A DNA stretch of 64,000 nucleotides from Aeromicrobium phragmitis (GTDB taxonomy: Bacteria > Actinomycetota > Actinomycetes > Propionibacteriales > Nocardioidaceae). The notes beneath the pieces are model-generated. The model did no database searches, was not told where the DNA came from, and was given only the letters and a program-made list of their open reading frames with translations. The stretch is from NCBI RefSeq assembly GCF_003674095.1, contig NZ_RDBF01000011.1, forward strand, positions 1-64,000, written 5' to 3'. The translations under genes were made by a program, and so were the position numbers. Below are positions 43,206 through 53,189 of this stretch, one piece after another. The stretch's first letter is position 1. Each line of letters begins with the position of its first letter.

Positions 43206-44393
43206 TCAGGAGGGGGAGGGGCGTTCTTCGACGTCGTCGGCCGGAGCCGATTCAGCCCGCTCGGCGTCCTCGTCCGGGTCGATCGAGCCGCGGCGGTCCT
43301 CCGGCGGCGCTTCACGGGAGACCTGGTGATCGATCTGCTCGTTGAGGTAGCGCAGCACTTCGACGACGACGGCCGCGACGGGCACGGCCAGGAACGCGCC
43401 GGTGATGCCGAACATCGAGCCGCCCGCGGTCACGGCGAGCAGCACGACGCCGGCGTGGAGCTTCATGCTCTTGCCCTGCAGCCACGGCGACAGGACATTG
43501 CCCTCGAGTTGCTGGACCGCGATGATGATCAGCACCACGATGAGGGCGTCCTGGAAGCTGTTCGTCACGAGCGTGACGAGGACCGCGAGGGCACCGGTGG
43601 CGAAGGCGCCGACGATCGGGATGAAGCCGCCGAAGAACGTCAAGATCGCGAGCGGGATCGCGAGCGGTACACCGACGATGACCAGGCCGAGGCCGATGAA
43701 GAACGCGTCGATCGCCGACACCAGGCCCTGCGTGCGGATGAAGCCGCCGAGGGTGTTCCAGGAGCGGGTCAGCATCTCCGCGAGGTGACCGCCGGCCCGG
43801 CGTCCACCCACCCGGCGCACGAACGGCAGGAACCGGTGGCCGTCCTTGAGGAACAAGAACGTCAGGATCAGCGTCACCACGAGGTTGACGACCACACTCG
43901 TGACAGTGCCGATCGTATTGAAGACGCCGGCGCCGATGTCCAGGGCGGATTCGCGGAGCCAGTTCTGCACGGCATCGAGCGCGTCGGTGATCTGCCCCTC
44001 GGTCACCTGGAACGGCCCTTCGACGAGCCATTGCTGCACCTCGGTCAGGCCGCTGGCGGCGCTGTTGACGATGCTCGGCGCCTCGTCGACGACCTGCGGG
44101 ATGAGTAGCGAGAAGACGAAGAAGAGCCCGCCGATGAAACCCAACGAGGTGACCGCTGCGGCGAATGCGCTGGGGAACCCGATGCGTCTGAGCGTGCGGA
44201 CCGGCGGTTCGAGCACGGTGGCGATGAGGATCGCCAGGCTGATCGGGAACCAGACCATCCACGTGCGGCCGATGACCCATCCGAGCACGTAGAGGGCGGC
44301 CGCGATCACGACGATCCGCAGGCCCCAACGTTGAAGATGGCCGAAGCCCTCATCGATTACCCGGCCGCGGTCGCGGATCTTGGTCTCGCTCAC
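43206..44393 (-). CDS. AI-2E family transporter
   Basis: A 395-residue membrane protein of the AI-2E/PerM family with about eight helices: the central loop containing GGFIPIVGAFATGALAVLVTLV and GNVLSPWLQGKSMKLHAGVVLLAVTAGGSMFGITGAFLAVPVAA are typical. Members export autoinducer-2 or ions in some species; the substrate here is unknown. The C-terminal 45 residues are acidic and cytoplasmic. It ends close to the repeat array at 43180. Confidence 0.85.
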   Translation of the reverse strand: MSETKIRDRGRVIDEGFGHLQRWGLRIVVIAAALYVLGWVIGRTWMVWFPISLAILIATVLEPPVRTLRRIGFPSAFAAAVTSLGFIGGLFFVFSLLIPQVVDEAPSIVNSAASGLTEVQQWLVEGPFQVTEGQITDALDAVQNWLRESALDIGAGVFNTIGTVTSVVVNLVVTLILTFLFLKDGHRFLPFVRRVGGRRAGGHLAEMLTRSWNTLGGFIRTQGLVSAIDAFFIGLGLVIVGVPLAIPLAILTFFGGFIPIVGAFATGALAVLVTLVTNSFQDALIVVLIIIAVQQLEGNVLSPWLQGKSMKLHAGVVLLAVTAGGSMFGITGAFLAVPVAAVVVEVLRYLNEQIDHQVSREAPPEDRRGSIDPDEDAERAESAPADDVEERPSPS

Positions 44394-44403
44394 GCTGATG
44401 AGC

Positions 44404-45087
44404 CTAGCCGTCCAGACGCCAGTTCACCGGTTCCGCGCCCTGCTGTCGCAGGAGTTCGTTGGTGCGGCTGAAGGGCCGCGAGCCGAAGAACCCGCGCGAG
44501 GCCGACAGGGGACTGGGGTGGGCCGAGGTGATCCGGGGCGTGTCGCCGAGGAGCGGGGCGAGGTTCTGCGCGTCGCGGCCCCACAGGATCGCCACGAGTG
44601 GCCGCTGCCGGGCGACGAGCGCGCGGATCGCCTGTTCGGTCACGCTCTCCCACCCCTTGCCGCGGTGACTCGCCGGAGTGCCGGGGCGCACCGTGAGGAC
44701 GCGATTGAGCAGCAGTACCCCCTGATGCGCCCACGGCGTGAGGTCGCCGGATTCGGCCGGCGTGATGCCGAGATCGTCGTGCAACTCCCGATAGATGTTG
44801 ACGAGGCTGCGGGGCAGCGGACGGACGTCGGGGTTGACCGAGAACGACAGACCCATCGGATGTCCCGGGGTCGGATACGGGTCCTGGCCGGTGATGAGCA
44901 CCTTCACGTTCGCCATCGGTTCGGCGAACGCGCGCAAGACGGCCCCGCCGGCGGGCAGATAGCCGCGACCGGCGGCGATCTCCTCGCGGAGGAAGTCGCC
45001 CATCGCGGCGATCTGCGAAGCGACGGGAGCGAGGGCCTCGGCCCAGTCGGGCGCCAGAAGTTCGTCGAGCGGGCGGCGTGTGGTCAT
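44404..45087 (-). CDS. ung: Uracil-DNA glycosylase
   Basis: A 227-residue family 1 UDG. The water-activating loop is [18 protein letters not shown], and the leucine-intercalation loop is [17 protein letters not shown]. It removes uracil from DNA in base excision repair, upstream of the AP endonuclease step (compare xthA at 12833). The start overlaps the stop of the MFS gene at 45084 by four bases. Confidence 0.95.
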   Translation of the reverse strand: MTTRRPLDELLAPDWAEALAPVASQIAAMGDFLREEIAAGRGYLPAGGAVLRAFAEPMANVKVLITGQDPYPTPGHPMGLSFSVNPDVRPLPRSLVNIYRELHDDLGITPAESGDLTPWAHQGVLLLNRVLTVRPGTPASHRGKGWESVTEQAIRALVARQRPLVAILWGRDAQNLAPLLGDTPRITSAHPSPLSASRGFFGSRPFSRTNELLRQQGAEPVNWRLDG

Positions 45088-46238
45088 CGCGCCCTATCGT
45101 GCCGCAGCGCCCGGGGCGCGAGTACCGCGGCCACGAGACAACCCGCGAGCGGCACGAGGAACGCGCGGTCCAGCCCCGCTGCCGAGGAGATGGCCCCGAT
45201 GACGGACGGACCCGCGAGCAGGCCCAGGTAACCCATGCCGACGGCGCGGGCGAGGTAGACGCCGCTGTAGCGCCGATCCACGTTGCCCGCCGCGGAGTAG
45301 AACTGGGGAGCGCAACCGGCGAGTCCGATCCCGACGACCGCCCAGCCCACCAGTGCGAGGGCGGGGTCGGGAGCCAGGACGGTGACGGCGAAGCCGAGCG
45401 CGCCGAGGGTCGCTGCGCGCCGCACGAAGGCCCCCGGACCCCATGCGCGGACGAGGAGGTCGGCGAAGAGCCGGACGGCGGTCATCGCGACCGAGAACGC
45501 GCCGAATGCGAGGGCCGCGGTCGACGCGCTCGCGCCCAGGTGGTCGCGCACGTGGACCGTGCTCCAGTCGAAGGCCACGCCCTCGGACAGCATGAGCACG
45601 AAGGCGAGCCCGCCGATCAGCAGGACTCGCCCGGTCCACGGCGGACGGGTACGCGGGCTGAGATCGTTCGCCTCGTCGTGGCGCGATTCGGGTGGGAGCA
45701 GCAGTGGGCGTAGGGCGAGGGCAGCGGCGATCGTCACCCCGCCGCCCCCGGCGAGGGCCACGGGCGCGCTGACCCCGAGCGCGAGCAGCGCCCCGCCGCT
45801 CAGTGCCGCGACGAGGCCGCCGGCGGAGAAGAACGCGTGGAAGGATGACATGATGGCGCGCCCCCAGTGCTGCTCGACCTGGACGGCCTGGGCGTTCTGG
45901 GCGACGTCGACGAAGCCGTTCATGGCGCCGAGCACGACGACCGCCCCCGCGAGACTCAGCTGGTCGTGAGCGAGCCCGGGCAGGGGGAGCGCGAATCCCA
46001 TCGCGACCATCGCGGTGACCACGACCGCCCTGCTGCCGAAGCGGTCGGTGAGTGGTCCGGCGGCTTGCATCCCGATCCACGCGGCCACGCCCAGGACGAG
46101 CAGGAGGAGGCCGAGCTGATGGTCAGCGACTCCGGTCCGGTCCTTGATCAACGGGATGTGCACGACCCACATCCCGAGGACGAAGCCATTGAGTCCGAAG
46201 ATCCCGCTCGTGGCGATGCGGGCGGGCAGGAGACGCAC
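45084..46238 (-). CDS. MFS transporter
   Basis: A 384-residue, twelve-helix MFS protein resembling the FucP/YbjJ-like group: [17 protein letters not shown] in loop 2-3 and [38 protein letters not shown] in helix 4-5. The last region is typical of sugar/drug MFS proteins; the substrate is unknown. It overlaps ung by four bases and is divergent from another MFS gene at 46303. Confidence 0.82.
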   Translation of the reverse strand: MRLLPARIATSGIFGLNGFVLGMWVVHIPLIKDRTGVADHQLGLLLLVLGVAAWIGMQAAGPLTDRFGSRAVVVTAMVAMGFALPLPGLAHDQLSLAGAVVVLGAMNGFVDVAQNAQAVQVEQHWGRAIMSSFHAFFSAGGLVAALSGGALLALGVSAPVALAGGGGVTIAAALALRPLLLPPESRHDEANDLSPRTRPPWTGRVLLIGGLAFVLMLSEGVAFDWSTVHVRDHLGASASTAALAFGAFSVAMTAVRLFADLLVRAWGPGAFVRRAATLGALGFAVTVLAPDPALALVGWAVVGIGLAGCAPQFYSAAGNVDRRYSGVYLARAVGMGYLGLLAGPSVIGAISSAAGLDRAFLVPLAGCLVAAVLAPRALRHDRAR

Positions 46239-46287
46239 CCGACGACTCTAGAGCGTGGCGGGCCGCATCGCGGCCCGGCGGTGTCGG

Positions 46288-46293
46288 TAGACT
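46288..46293 (+). promoter_or_regulatory. -10 box TAGACT for leaderless MFS gene
   Basis: TAGACT lies nine bases before the TTG start at 46303; the space is too short for a Shine-Dalgarno, so the transcript is probably leaderless. It shares the divergent gap with the other MFS gene. Confidence 0.5.
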
Positions 46294-46302
46294 CGGGCTG
46301 CT

Positions 46303-47526
46303 TTGTCTGCCGTCGCGTCGTACCGCGCCTTGTTGCGCACAGTCGGGCCCGCCTACGTCCTCGTAGCCTTCCTCGGGCGTATTCCGCTTGCCATGAGCCA
46401 GCTGGGCACGCTCGTCATGGTCAGTGAGGCCAGCGGCCGATACGCGTGGGGTGGCGCGGCCGCCGGCGCGCTCGCGATCGCCAATGCGGTGGGCGCCCCG
46501 GTCGCGGGGCTGCTCGCGGACCGGATCGGCCAGCGCCCCGTCGTCGTGGTCCAGTCGATCCTGGGTGCGCTCGGACTGATCTCGCTCGTCGTGGTCACGA
46601 CGCCGGAGGCACCGCGTACGCTCATCGTCGCCGTGGCCGCGGTGACCGGACTCATGCTTCCGCAGGTCGGGCCGCTTGCGCGCGTGCGCTGGCGGCCGAT
46701 CACCGAGCACAGCGAAGGTGACCCCGTGCGCCGCCGTCGCCTCGTCGATGCGGCCTTCTCCTACGAGGGAGCGGCCGACGAGGCCTCCTTCGTCCTCGGA
46801 CCCGCCCTCATCGGCGTGCTCGGCGTGCTGGTCGACCCGGCCGGCGCCGTGGTGACGGCGGGCGTCGTGCTCGCCGTGTTCGGCACGTGGTTCGCGGTGC
46901 ACCCGACCGTGCGACTCGTGAAGCGGGCGGCAGCCCACGCCGCGGAGGACCACCGCTTCTGGTCGGTGGCGTTCGTCGTCCTCATCGGTGCGCAGTTCTG
47001 CGCCGGGACGTTGTTCGGCAGTATCCAGACCGGCACGACGGTGCTCGCGACGGCGGCCGGGCAGGCGGGCCTGGCCGGCCTCATCCACGCCTGCCTCGGA
47101 ATCGGCAGCGTCATCGCCGGTCTCGCGATCACCGCACTTCCCGAGCGCATCCTCTACGCGACGCGGATGCTGGTCGCCGCGGCCGCGCTGTTCGCGCTCG
47201 CCGTGCCGCTGTGGTGGGTCGACTCGCTGCCCGCGCTCGTCGCCGTGATCGTCGTGCTGGGTTTCGCGGTCGCGCCCTACATGATCAGCAACTTCGCGCT
47301 CGCGGGCATCCTCGTCCCGCTGTCCGGGGTCGGCACCGCGATGACGTTCCTCGCCGCCGCGACCGGGCTCGGCTACGCCACGGGAGCGGCGGTCGCCGGT
47401 CGAGCCGCGGACGCGGGCGGTCACCAGCCCGCCTTCCTCGTGACGATCTGCGCCGCCGGTGGGGCTTTCGTGCTGGCGCTGCTGGCCAACCCGGTCCTGC
47501 GCCGGGCCCGCGTCGTCAACGCCTGA
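46303..47526 (+). CDS. MFS transporter
   Basis: A 407-residue MFS protein with twelve helices: GLLADRIGQRPVVVVQSIL in the 2-3 loop, YEGAADEASFVLGPALIGVLGVLVDPAGA in helix 5. It resembles drug-efflux-type MFS proteins of actinobacteria; the substrate is unknown. The start is a TTG at 46303 preceded by TAGACT. It ends four bases before the convergent acetyltransferase. Confidence 0.8.
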   Translation: MSAVASYRALLRTVGPAYVLVAFLGRIPLAMSQLGTLVMVSEASGRYAWGGAAAGALAIANAVGAPVAGLLADRIGQRPVVVVQSILGALGLISLVVVTTPEAPRTLIVAVAAVTGLMLPQVGPLARVRWRPITEHSEGDPVRRRRLVDAAFSYEGAADEASFVLGPALIGVLGVLVDPAGAVVTAGVVLAVFGTWFAVHPTVRLVKRAAAHAAEDHRFWSVAFVVLIGAQFCAGTLFGSIQTGTTVLATAAGQAGLAGLIHACLGIGSVIAGLAITALPERILYATRMLVAAAALFALAVPLWWVDSLPALVAVIVVLGFAVAPYMISNFALAGILVPLSGVGTAMTFLAAATGLGYATGAAVAGRAADAGGHQPAFLVTICAAGGAFVLALLANPVLRRARVVNA

Positions 47527-47529
47527 GCA

Positions 47530-48123
47530 TCACCGCGGCAGCGCCAACGCCTCCTCGAGACGGTCGCGTGCCGCGGGCCACTCGTCGTCGACCATCGAGA
47601 AGATGACGGTGTCCCGCCAGCTGCCGTCGACGCGGCGACGGTGCTTGCGGAGGACGCCCTCGCGCAGCGCACCGAGGCGGGTGATCGCTGCCTGCGAGCG
47701 TTCGTTGCGGATGTCGGTGTGCCACACCACGCGGACGCACTCCAGCTCCTCGAAGGCGCGGCGCAGGAGCAGCAGCTTCGCTTCGGTGTTGTGCCCCTGT
47801 CGCCAGTGGCTGCGGCCGAGCCAGGTGTGTCCGATCGCGACCGTCCGCAGGGCCGGATCGATGTCGTAGTAGGTCGTCATTCCGACGGCCTTGCCGCTGG
47901 CGACGTCGAGCTGGGCCCAGGGCACGACGCCGGGCGCCTCGAGATACCAGGCGATGAGCGACCGCATCTGGTCCACCGACGCCGGGAGAGGCTTGCTGAG
48001 GTGGCGGAACACCTCGTCGTCGGCCGCCTCGAGCAGGTCCGGCGCATGCTCCTCGGCGAGCGGAACGAGACGGACGATGTCGCCGGCCAGACCGGGCGCG
48101 GCGTAGAAGTCGTCGTGCGGCAT
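47530..48123 (-). CDS. GNAT acetyltransferase, RimJ/RimL-like
   Basis: A 197-residue GNAT: GDIVRLVPLAEEHAPDLLEAADD at the N-terminus, a Gln/Arg-rich acetyl-CoA loop (WRQGHNTEAKLLLLRRAFEELECVRV) and ITRLGALREGVLRKH near the end. RimJ/RimL-type proteins acetylate ribosomal proteins, amino acids or antibiotics; the target is unknown. ATG 48123 was chosen; GTG 48132 would add three residues. Confidence 0.82.
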   Translation of the reverse strand: MPHDDFYAAPGLAGDIVRLVPLAEEHAPDLLEAADDEVFRHLSKPLPASVDQMRSLIAWYLEAPGVVPWAQLDVASGKAVGMTTYYDIDPALRTVAIGHTWLGRSHWRQGHNTEAKLLLLRRAFEELECVRVVWHTDIRNERSQAAITRLGALREGVLRKHRRRVDGSWRDTVIFSMVDDEWPAARDRLEEALALPR

Positions 48124-48350
48124 GTCCCGCACGTTACGTGGGCCTGCGACGCGAGTCGGATCTGCAGTGGCGTGAAGTTGCCCACCTTCGGCACACTAGG
48201 TTCGTCGCCGCGTCGTGGGCGCGGCGATCCTTGGTGACCGATCACCGGGGAAGACTGCCCCTCTTCGAGTTAGGACACGATGCCGAGCACCGCTCCGCGT
48301 TCGGACGACCCTCCGAGTTGTAGTACCGAGGCGCCAGGGGGTGAGCGCCG

Positions 48351-49715
48351 ATGAGTGTCGTCTTGTTACTGCTGGGCCTGGTGGTCGTGTTGGTGATCAC
48401 CGCGGCGACCGCCTACTTCGTGGCCCAGGAATTCGCCTACATGGCCGTTGACCGGTCCCGTCTGAAAGCTCGCGCCGCCGCCGGCGACGCCGTGGCCGAG
48501 CGCACCCTCAAGGTCACCGGCCGGACCTCGTTCATGTTGTCGGGCGCTCAGCTCGGCATCACCGTCACCGCGCTGCTGGTCGGCTACGTCGCCGAACCGC
48601 TGATCGGTGAGTCCGTCGGCGATCTGCTAGGCGGTGTGGGTGTCTCCACCGCCGTCGGCGTGGGCATCGGGACGGTGCTCGCCCTGCTGCTGTCGACGAT
48701 CATCCAGATGCTGTTCGGCGAGCTGTTCCCCAAGAACCTCGCCATCGCGACCCCCGAGCCCGTCGCCCGGGCGCTGTCGCGGTCCACCCTCATCTATCTC
48801 AAGGTCTTCGGGTGGCTCATCAGCGTCTTCGACCACGCCTCGAACCTGTTGCTGCGCATGCTCAAGATCGAGCCCGTGCACGACGTGGAGAGCTCGGCGA
48901 CCGCCCGAGACCTCGAGCACATCGTGGCCGAGTCGCGGGAGTCCGGCGATTTGTCGCCGGAGTTGTCGATGATGGTCGATCGCATCCTCGACTTCCCGCG
49001 CCAGGACGTCGAGCACGCCATGGTGCCGCGTTCGCGCGTGGTCGCGATCGAGTCCGACGAGACCATCGGAGCCTTGCGCGAGCGCATGGCCTCGGGACAC
49101 TCGCGGTATCCGGTCATGGAGGAGGGACGCATCGTCGGCGTCGCGCACCTCATCGACGTCCTGGAGGTCGACGACATCGACGCTCCCGTCACCTCGATCA
49201 TGCGGCCCGCGCTGGTCATCCCCGAGCTGATGCCGCTGCCCAACGCGCTGGCGGCCTTCAACGACACGCGCGAGCAGCTGGCGTGCGTCGTCGACGAGCA
49301 CGGGAGCTTCTCCGGCGTGCTGACGCCCGAGGATCTGTCCGAGGAGTTCGTCGGTGAGATCGCCGACGAGTACGACGAGGTGTTCCCCGTCGCCGAACCC
49401 GAAGGTCCGGGCCTGTGGCGGGTGTCCGCTGAAGCGCACATGGACGAGGTTGAGCGCCTCCTCGAGCGCGATCTACCCAACGGCGACTACGAGACGCTCT
49501 CCGGTCTCGTCATCGCGAACCTCGGCCGACTGCCGGAAGAAGGCGATCAGGTGCGCGTGGAACTGCCACCCGACCCGGGCGCCGTCGCCCTGGGTGAGGA
49601 ACCCGAGCCGGAGTACTTGACGGTCACCGTGCTGGAACTGCGCGACCACGTCGCCTCGACCGTCCGCGTCGAGATGACCGTTCAGGCACCCGTCGACGAG
49701 GAGGAAGCGCGATGA
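48351..49715 (+). CDS. CNNM/CorC-type hemolysin family transporter
   Basis: A 454-residue protein: a CNNM (DUF21) domain with about four helices (ITAATAYFVAQEFAYMAVDRSRLKA and SGAQLGITVTALLVGYVAEPLIG), two CBS domains (AMVPRSRVVAIESDETIGALRERM and CVVDEHGSFSGVLTPEDLSEEFVGEI) and a C-terminal CorC_HlyC domain (ERDLPNGDYETLSGLVIANLGRLPEEGDQV). Members export Mg2+ or Co2+. GGGGGTGAG precedes the start. It forms an operon with the next gene (four-base overlap). The 227-bp gap upstream contains no gene that I can see. Confidence 0.9.
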   Translation: MSVVLLLLGLVVVLVITAATAYFVAQEFAYMAVDRSRLKARAAAGDAVAERTLKVTGRTSFMLSGAQLGITVTALLVGYVAEPLIGESVGDLLGGVGVSTAVGVGIGTVLALLLSTIIQMLFGELFPKNLAIATPEPVARALSRSTLIYLKVFGWLISVFDHASNLLLRMLKIEPVHDVESSATARDLEHIVAESRESGDLSPELSMMVDRILDFPRQDVEHAMVPRSRVVAIESDETIGALRERMASGHSRYPVMEEGRIVGVAHLIDVLEVDDIDAPVTSIMRPALVIPELMPLPNALAAFNDTREQLACVVDEHGSFSGVLTPEDLSEEFVGEIADEYDEVFPVAEPEGPGLWRVSAEAHMDEVERLLERDLPNGDYETLSGLVIANLGRLPEEGDQVRVELPPDPGAVALGEEPEPEYLTVTVLELRDHVASTVRVEMTVQAPVDEEEAR

Positions 49716-50743
49716 GCGAGAACCCGTGGGTGGTCACCATCACCACCGTCGTCATCATCGCGTTGAGCGCGTTCTTCGTCGCGATCGAGTTCGCACTCAT
49801 CGCAGCGAAACCGCACCGGCTCGAGGACGCCGCGACTGAGAGCCGCTCGGCGCGGGCCGCGCTGCGGTCCTCGCACGAGCTGACCCTCCTGCTGGCCGGT
49901 TCGCAGCTGGGCATCACGATGTGCGCCCTCGCCCTGGGTGCCATCACGAAGCCGGCCGTGCACCACGCCCTGACGCCCCTGCTCGACGGCTGGGGCATGC
50001 CGTACTGGATCGCCGACACGCTGGCCTTCGTCCTGGCGCTGATCATCGTCACGTTCCTCCACCTGGTGGTGGGGGAGATGGCTCCCAAGTCCTGGGCGAT
50101 CGCGCACCCGGAACGGTCGGCGACCCTGCTCGCGATCCCGATGCGGGCGTTCATGTGGCTCGTCCGGCCGTTGCTGCGGGCGCTCAACCAGGCGGCGAAC
50201 CGGCTCGTGCGCGCCGTGGGCGTCGAACCGGTGGATCAGACGTCATCGAGCCAGAGCGCCGCCGACCTGCTTCAGCTCGTCCAGCACTCGGCCAACGTCG
50301 GTGCGCTAGACGCGGCTTTCTCGGCGCAGATCGCGCAGACGATCAACCTGCAGGAGCTCACCGTGGGCGATCTGCTGGTGCAGGGCAACGAGATCACGGC
50401 CGTCCCGTCCGACGGCACCGTCGCCGACGTGCAGCGCGCGGCACGCGAGTCCGGCCACCTGCGGATCCTCGTCGGGCCGCGGGAGCGACCCACGCACGTG
50501 GTGCACGTGCGCGAGACCCTGACGCGGGCAGCGGGGGAGCCGATCGCCCCGGCGAGTCGCGAGGTGTTCACGCTCACCGCGCAGACCCCGTTGCACGAGG
50601 CGCTGACCACGATGCGCGAGTCGCGCAATCACCTCGCCGTCGTGGACGACGGCGAGCGGGTCGTCGGTGTGGTCACGCTCGCCGACGTGTTGCGTCGGCT
50701 GTCCCCGAGCGGTCAGGCGGTCGAAACGCCCGCGACCGTCTGA
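49712..50743 (+). CDS. CNNM/CBS-type transporter, second paralogue
   Basis: A 343-residue CNNM plus CBS protein: ALSAFFVAIEFALIAAKPHRLED, SQLGITMCALALGAITKPAVH and VVGEMAPKSWAIAHPE in the membrane part, then CBS segments (LLVQGNEITAVPSDGTVADVQRA and LAVVDDGERVVGVVTLADVL). It lacks the C-terminal CorC_HlyC domain of its partner. Such pairs occur throughout actinobacteria. It overlaps the first gene by four bases and ends near a terminator shared with otsA. Confidence 0.9.
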   Translation: MSENPWVVTITTVVIIALSAFFVAIEFALIAAKPHRLEDAATESRSARAALRSSHELTLLLAGSQLGITMCALALGAITKPAVHHALTPLLDGWGMPYWIADTLAFVLALIIVTFLHLVVGEMAPKSWAIAHPERSATLLAIPMRAFMWLVRPLLRALNQAANRLVRAVGVEPVDQTSSSQSAADLLQLVQHSANVGALDAAFSAQIAQTINLQELTVGDLLVQGNEITAVPSDGTVADVQRAARESGHLRILVGPRERPTHVVHVRETLTRAAGEPIAPASREVFTLTAQTPLHEALTTMRESRNHLAVVDDGERVVGVVTLADVLRRLSPSGQAVETPATV

Positions 50744-50752
50744 CCGCGGACC

Positions 50753-50785
50753 CGGCCGGTGGCGTGACGCTCACGCCACCGGCCG
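50753..50785. terminator. Bidirectional terminator stem overlapping otsA stop
   Basis: A perfect 15-bp stem (50753-50767 and 50771-50785, CGGCCGGTGGCGTGA) with a three-base loop lies between the convergent CNNM gene and otsA. The right arm encodes the last otsA residues RPVA and its TGA. Confidence 0.75.
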
Positions 50786-52201
50786 CGTCGTCTTTCCGTG
50801 CGGGTCGCGCTGCTCGTTGAGCTCGGTGAGGAAGTCGTTGGCCCACAGATCGATGTCGTTCTCCATGACCTGCTTGCGCAGCGCCTTCATGCGCCGGCCC
50901 ATCTCACGCGGGCTGGCGTTGATCGCCTCCAGCATCTTCTGCTTGAGGCCGTTGATGTCGTGCGGGTTCACCAGGTACGCCTGCCGGAGTTCGGCGGCCG
51001 CGCCGGCGAACTCGCTCAGGACCAGCCCCCCCTCGTTGTCCCACCGAGTCGCGATGTACTCCTTGGCGACGAGGTTCATGCCGTCGCGCAGCGGCGTGAC
51101 CACCATGACGTCGGCGGCCCGGTAGAGCGCGGCCATCTCCTCACGCGGGTACGAGGCGTGCAAGTACTGGATGGGCTGCTGCCCGATCCGGCCGACGTCG
51201 CCGTTGATCCGGCCGACGAGCCGGTTGATGTCGTCGCGAAGAATGCGGTACTGCTCGACGCGTTCGCGCGACGGCGTGGCGACCTGGATGAACGCGGCAT
51301 CGTCGAGCTGCACGCTGCCGTCGGCGATGAGCTCTCCGAAGGCGCGCAACCGTTGCGGCAGGCCCTTGGTGTAGTCGAGCCGGTCGATGCCCATCAGCAC
51401 CGTCCGGGGATTGCCCAGGCTCTCGCGGATCTCCGCGGCTCGGGCCTGAACCTCCGGGGTGCGCGAGAGCTTCTCGAATCCCGCGGCATCGATCGAGATC
51501 GGATACGCCTTGGCCAGCACGGTGCGTCCGTCGGGCAGGTAGACCGTGTCGCGGTGGGTCTTGTGGCCCACCCGCTGACGCACGAGTCGGACGAAGTTCT
51601 GGGCTGCGCCGGGCGCCTGGAAACCGACGAGGTCGGCACCCAGCAGACCCTCGAGGATCTCGCGTCGCCAGGGCAGCTGCTGATACAGCTCGGTCGGCGG
51701 GAACGGGATGTGGAGGAAGAAGCCGATGCGCAGGTCAGGGCGCAGGGCGCGCAGCATCTGCGGCACGAGCTGCAGCTGGTAGTCCTGCACCCACACCGTG
51801 GCGCCGTCGTTGGAGATCTCGGCGGCGCGGTTGGCGAACCGCTGATTGACCGCCACGTAGGAGTCCCACCACTCGCGGTGGAATTCCGGGGGAGCGATGA
51901 CGTCGTGGTAGAGCGGCCAGAGAGTCGCGTTCGAGAAGCCCTCGTAGTACTCGCGCACCTCCTGCTCGCTCAGGGGGATCGGCACGAGGTGCATGCCCGC
52001 GTGCTCGAAGGGCTGAAGTGCCTCATCGGCTGCGCCGTGCCATCCGATCCAGGCTCCGTCGTGGCGCCGCATGACGGGCTCGAGCGCGGTGACGAGACCG
52101 CCGGGGGAGGTGCGCCACTGCACCTCGCCGGTGGACGAGGTGACGCGATCGACGGGCAAACGGTTCGCGATGACGACGAAATCTGTCCGCTCGCTCGGCA
52201 T
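50771..52201 (-). CDS. otsA: Alpha,alpha-trehalose-phosphate synthase
   Basis: A 476-residue GT20 glycosyltransferase. N-loop VIANRLPVDR at the start, GWHGAADE, VWVQDYQLQLVPQMLRALRP and FFLHIPFPP in the donor site, MGIDRLDYTKGLPQRLRA, and PLRDGMNLVAKEYIA with the catalytic/UDP-binding residues. It makes trehalose-6-phosphate from UDP- or GDP-glucose and glucose-6-phosphate. The matching phosphatase otsB is at 53190 on the other strand, separated by a DUF3263 and a LytR_C gene. ATG 52201 is clear. Confidence 0.95.
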   Translation of the reverse strand: MPSERTDFVVIANRLPVDRVTSSTGEVQWRTSPGGLVTALEPVMRRHDGAWIGWHGAADEALQPFEHAGMHLVPIPLSEQEVREYYEGFSNATLWPLYHDVIAPPEFHREWWDSYVAVNQRFANRAAEISNDGATVWVQDYQLQLVPQMLRALRPDLRIGFFLHIPFPPTELYQQLPWRREILEGLLGADLVGFQAPGAAQNFVRLVRQRVGHKTHRDTVYLPDGRTVLAKAYPISIDAAGFEKLSRTPEVQARAAEIRESLGNPRTVLMGIDRLDYTKGLPQRLRAFGELIADGSVQLDDAAFIQVATPSRERVEQYRILRDDINRLVGRINGDVGRIGQQPIQYLHASYPREEMAALYRAADVMVVTPLRDGMNLVAKEYIATRWDNEGGLVLSEFAGAAAELRQAYLVNPHDINGLKQKMLEAINASPREMGRRMKALRKQVMENDIDLWANDFLTELNEQRDPHGKTTRPVA

Positions 52202-52283
52202 GTCTTTAGCCTAGGACACGACGCGGCGGGCGGCTCGCCATCATGAATGACAGCGGTGTGATTCATGCCGTAGGATCGTCGCC

Positions 52284-52577
52284 ATGAGTGCAGTGGAGAA
52301 GTCGCAGGCGCCCGATGAGTCCGCCAGCTCCCTCTCCGACCGTGATCGCGAGATGCTCGCCCTGGAACGCTACTGGTGGCAGTATGCGGGAGCCAAGGAG
52401 CAGGCGATCCGGGAGAAGTTCGAGATGTCCGCCACGCGGTACTACCAGCTGCTCAACGCCCTGATCGACACCGAGGAAGCCCTCGCCTTCGACCCGCTGC
52501 TGGTCAAGCGCCTGCGCCGTCTGCGTGCGCAGCGTCAGCGTCAGCGCTCGGCCCGCCGGCTCGGCTTCGACGTCTGA
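52284..52577 (+). CDS. DUF3263 family protein
   Basis: A 97-residue basic protein: LSDRDREMLALERYWWQYAGAKEQAIREKFEMSATRYYQLLNALIDTEEAL matches the actinobacterial DUF3263 family, likely a helix-turn-helix-type DNA-binding protein. It is divergent from otsA with an 82-bp gap and has TAGGAT seven bases before ATG, thus a leaderless message. The function is not established. It ends three bases before the LytR_C gene. Confidence 0.88.
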   Translation: MSAVEKSQAPDESASSLSDRDREMLALERYWWQYAGAKEQAIREKFEMSATRYYQLLNALIDTEEALAFDPLLVKRLRRLRAQRQRQRSARRLGFDV

Positions 52578-52580
52578 GCC

Positions 52581-53165
<585 letters not shown>

Positions 53166-53189
53166 TCGTCGCCGGGCATACTCGACACC

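Noticed and set aside
48124..48350. Possible Mg2+ riboswitch before the CNNM genes
   Set aside because: Some short stems (such as around GCCGCGTCGTGGGCGCGGC) are visible, but no known riboswitch core could be recognised.
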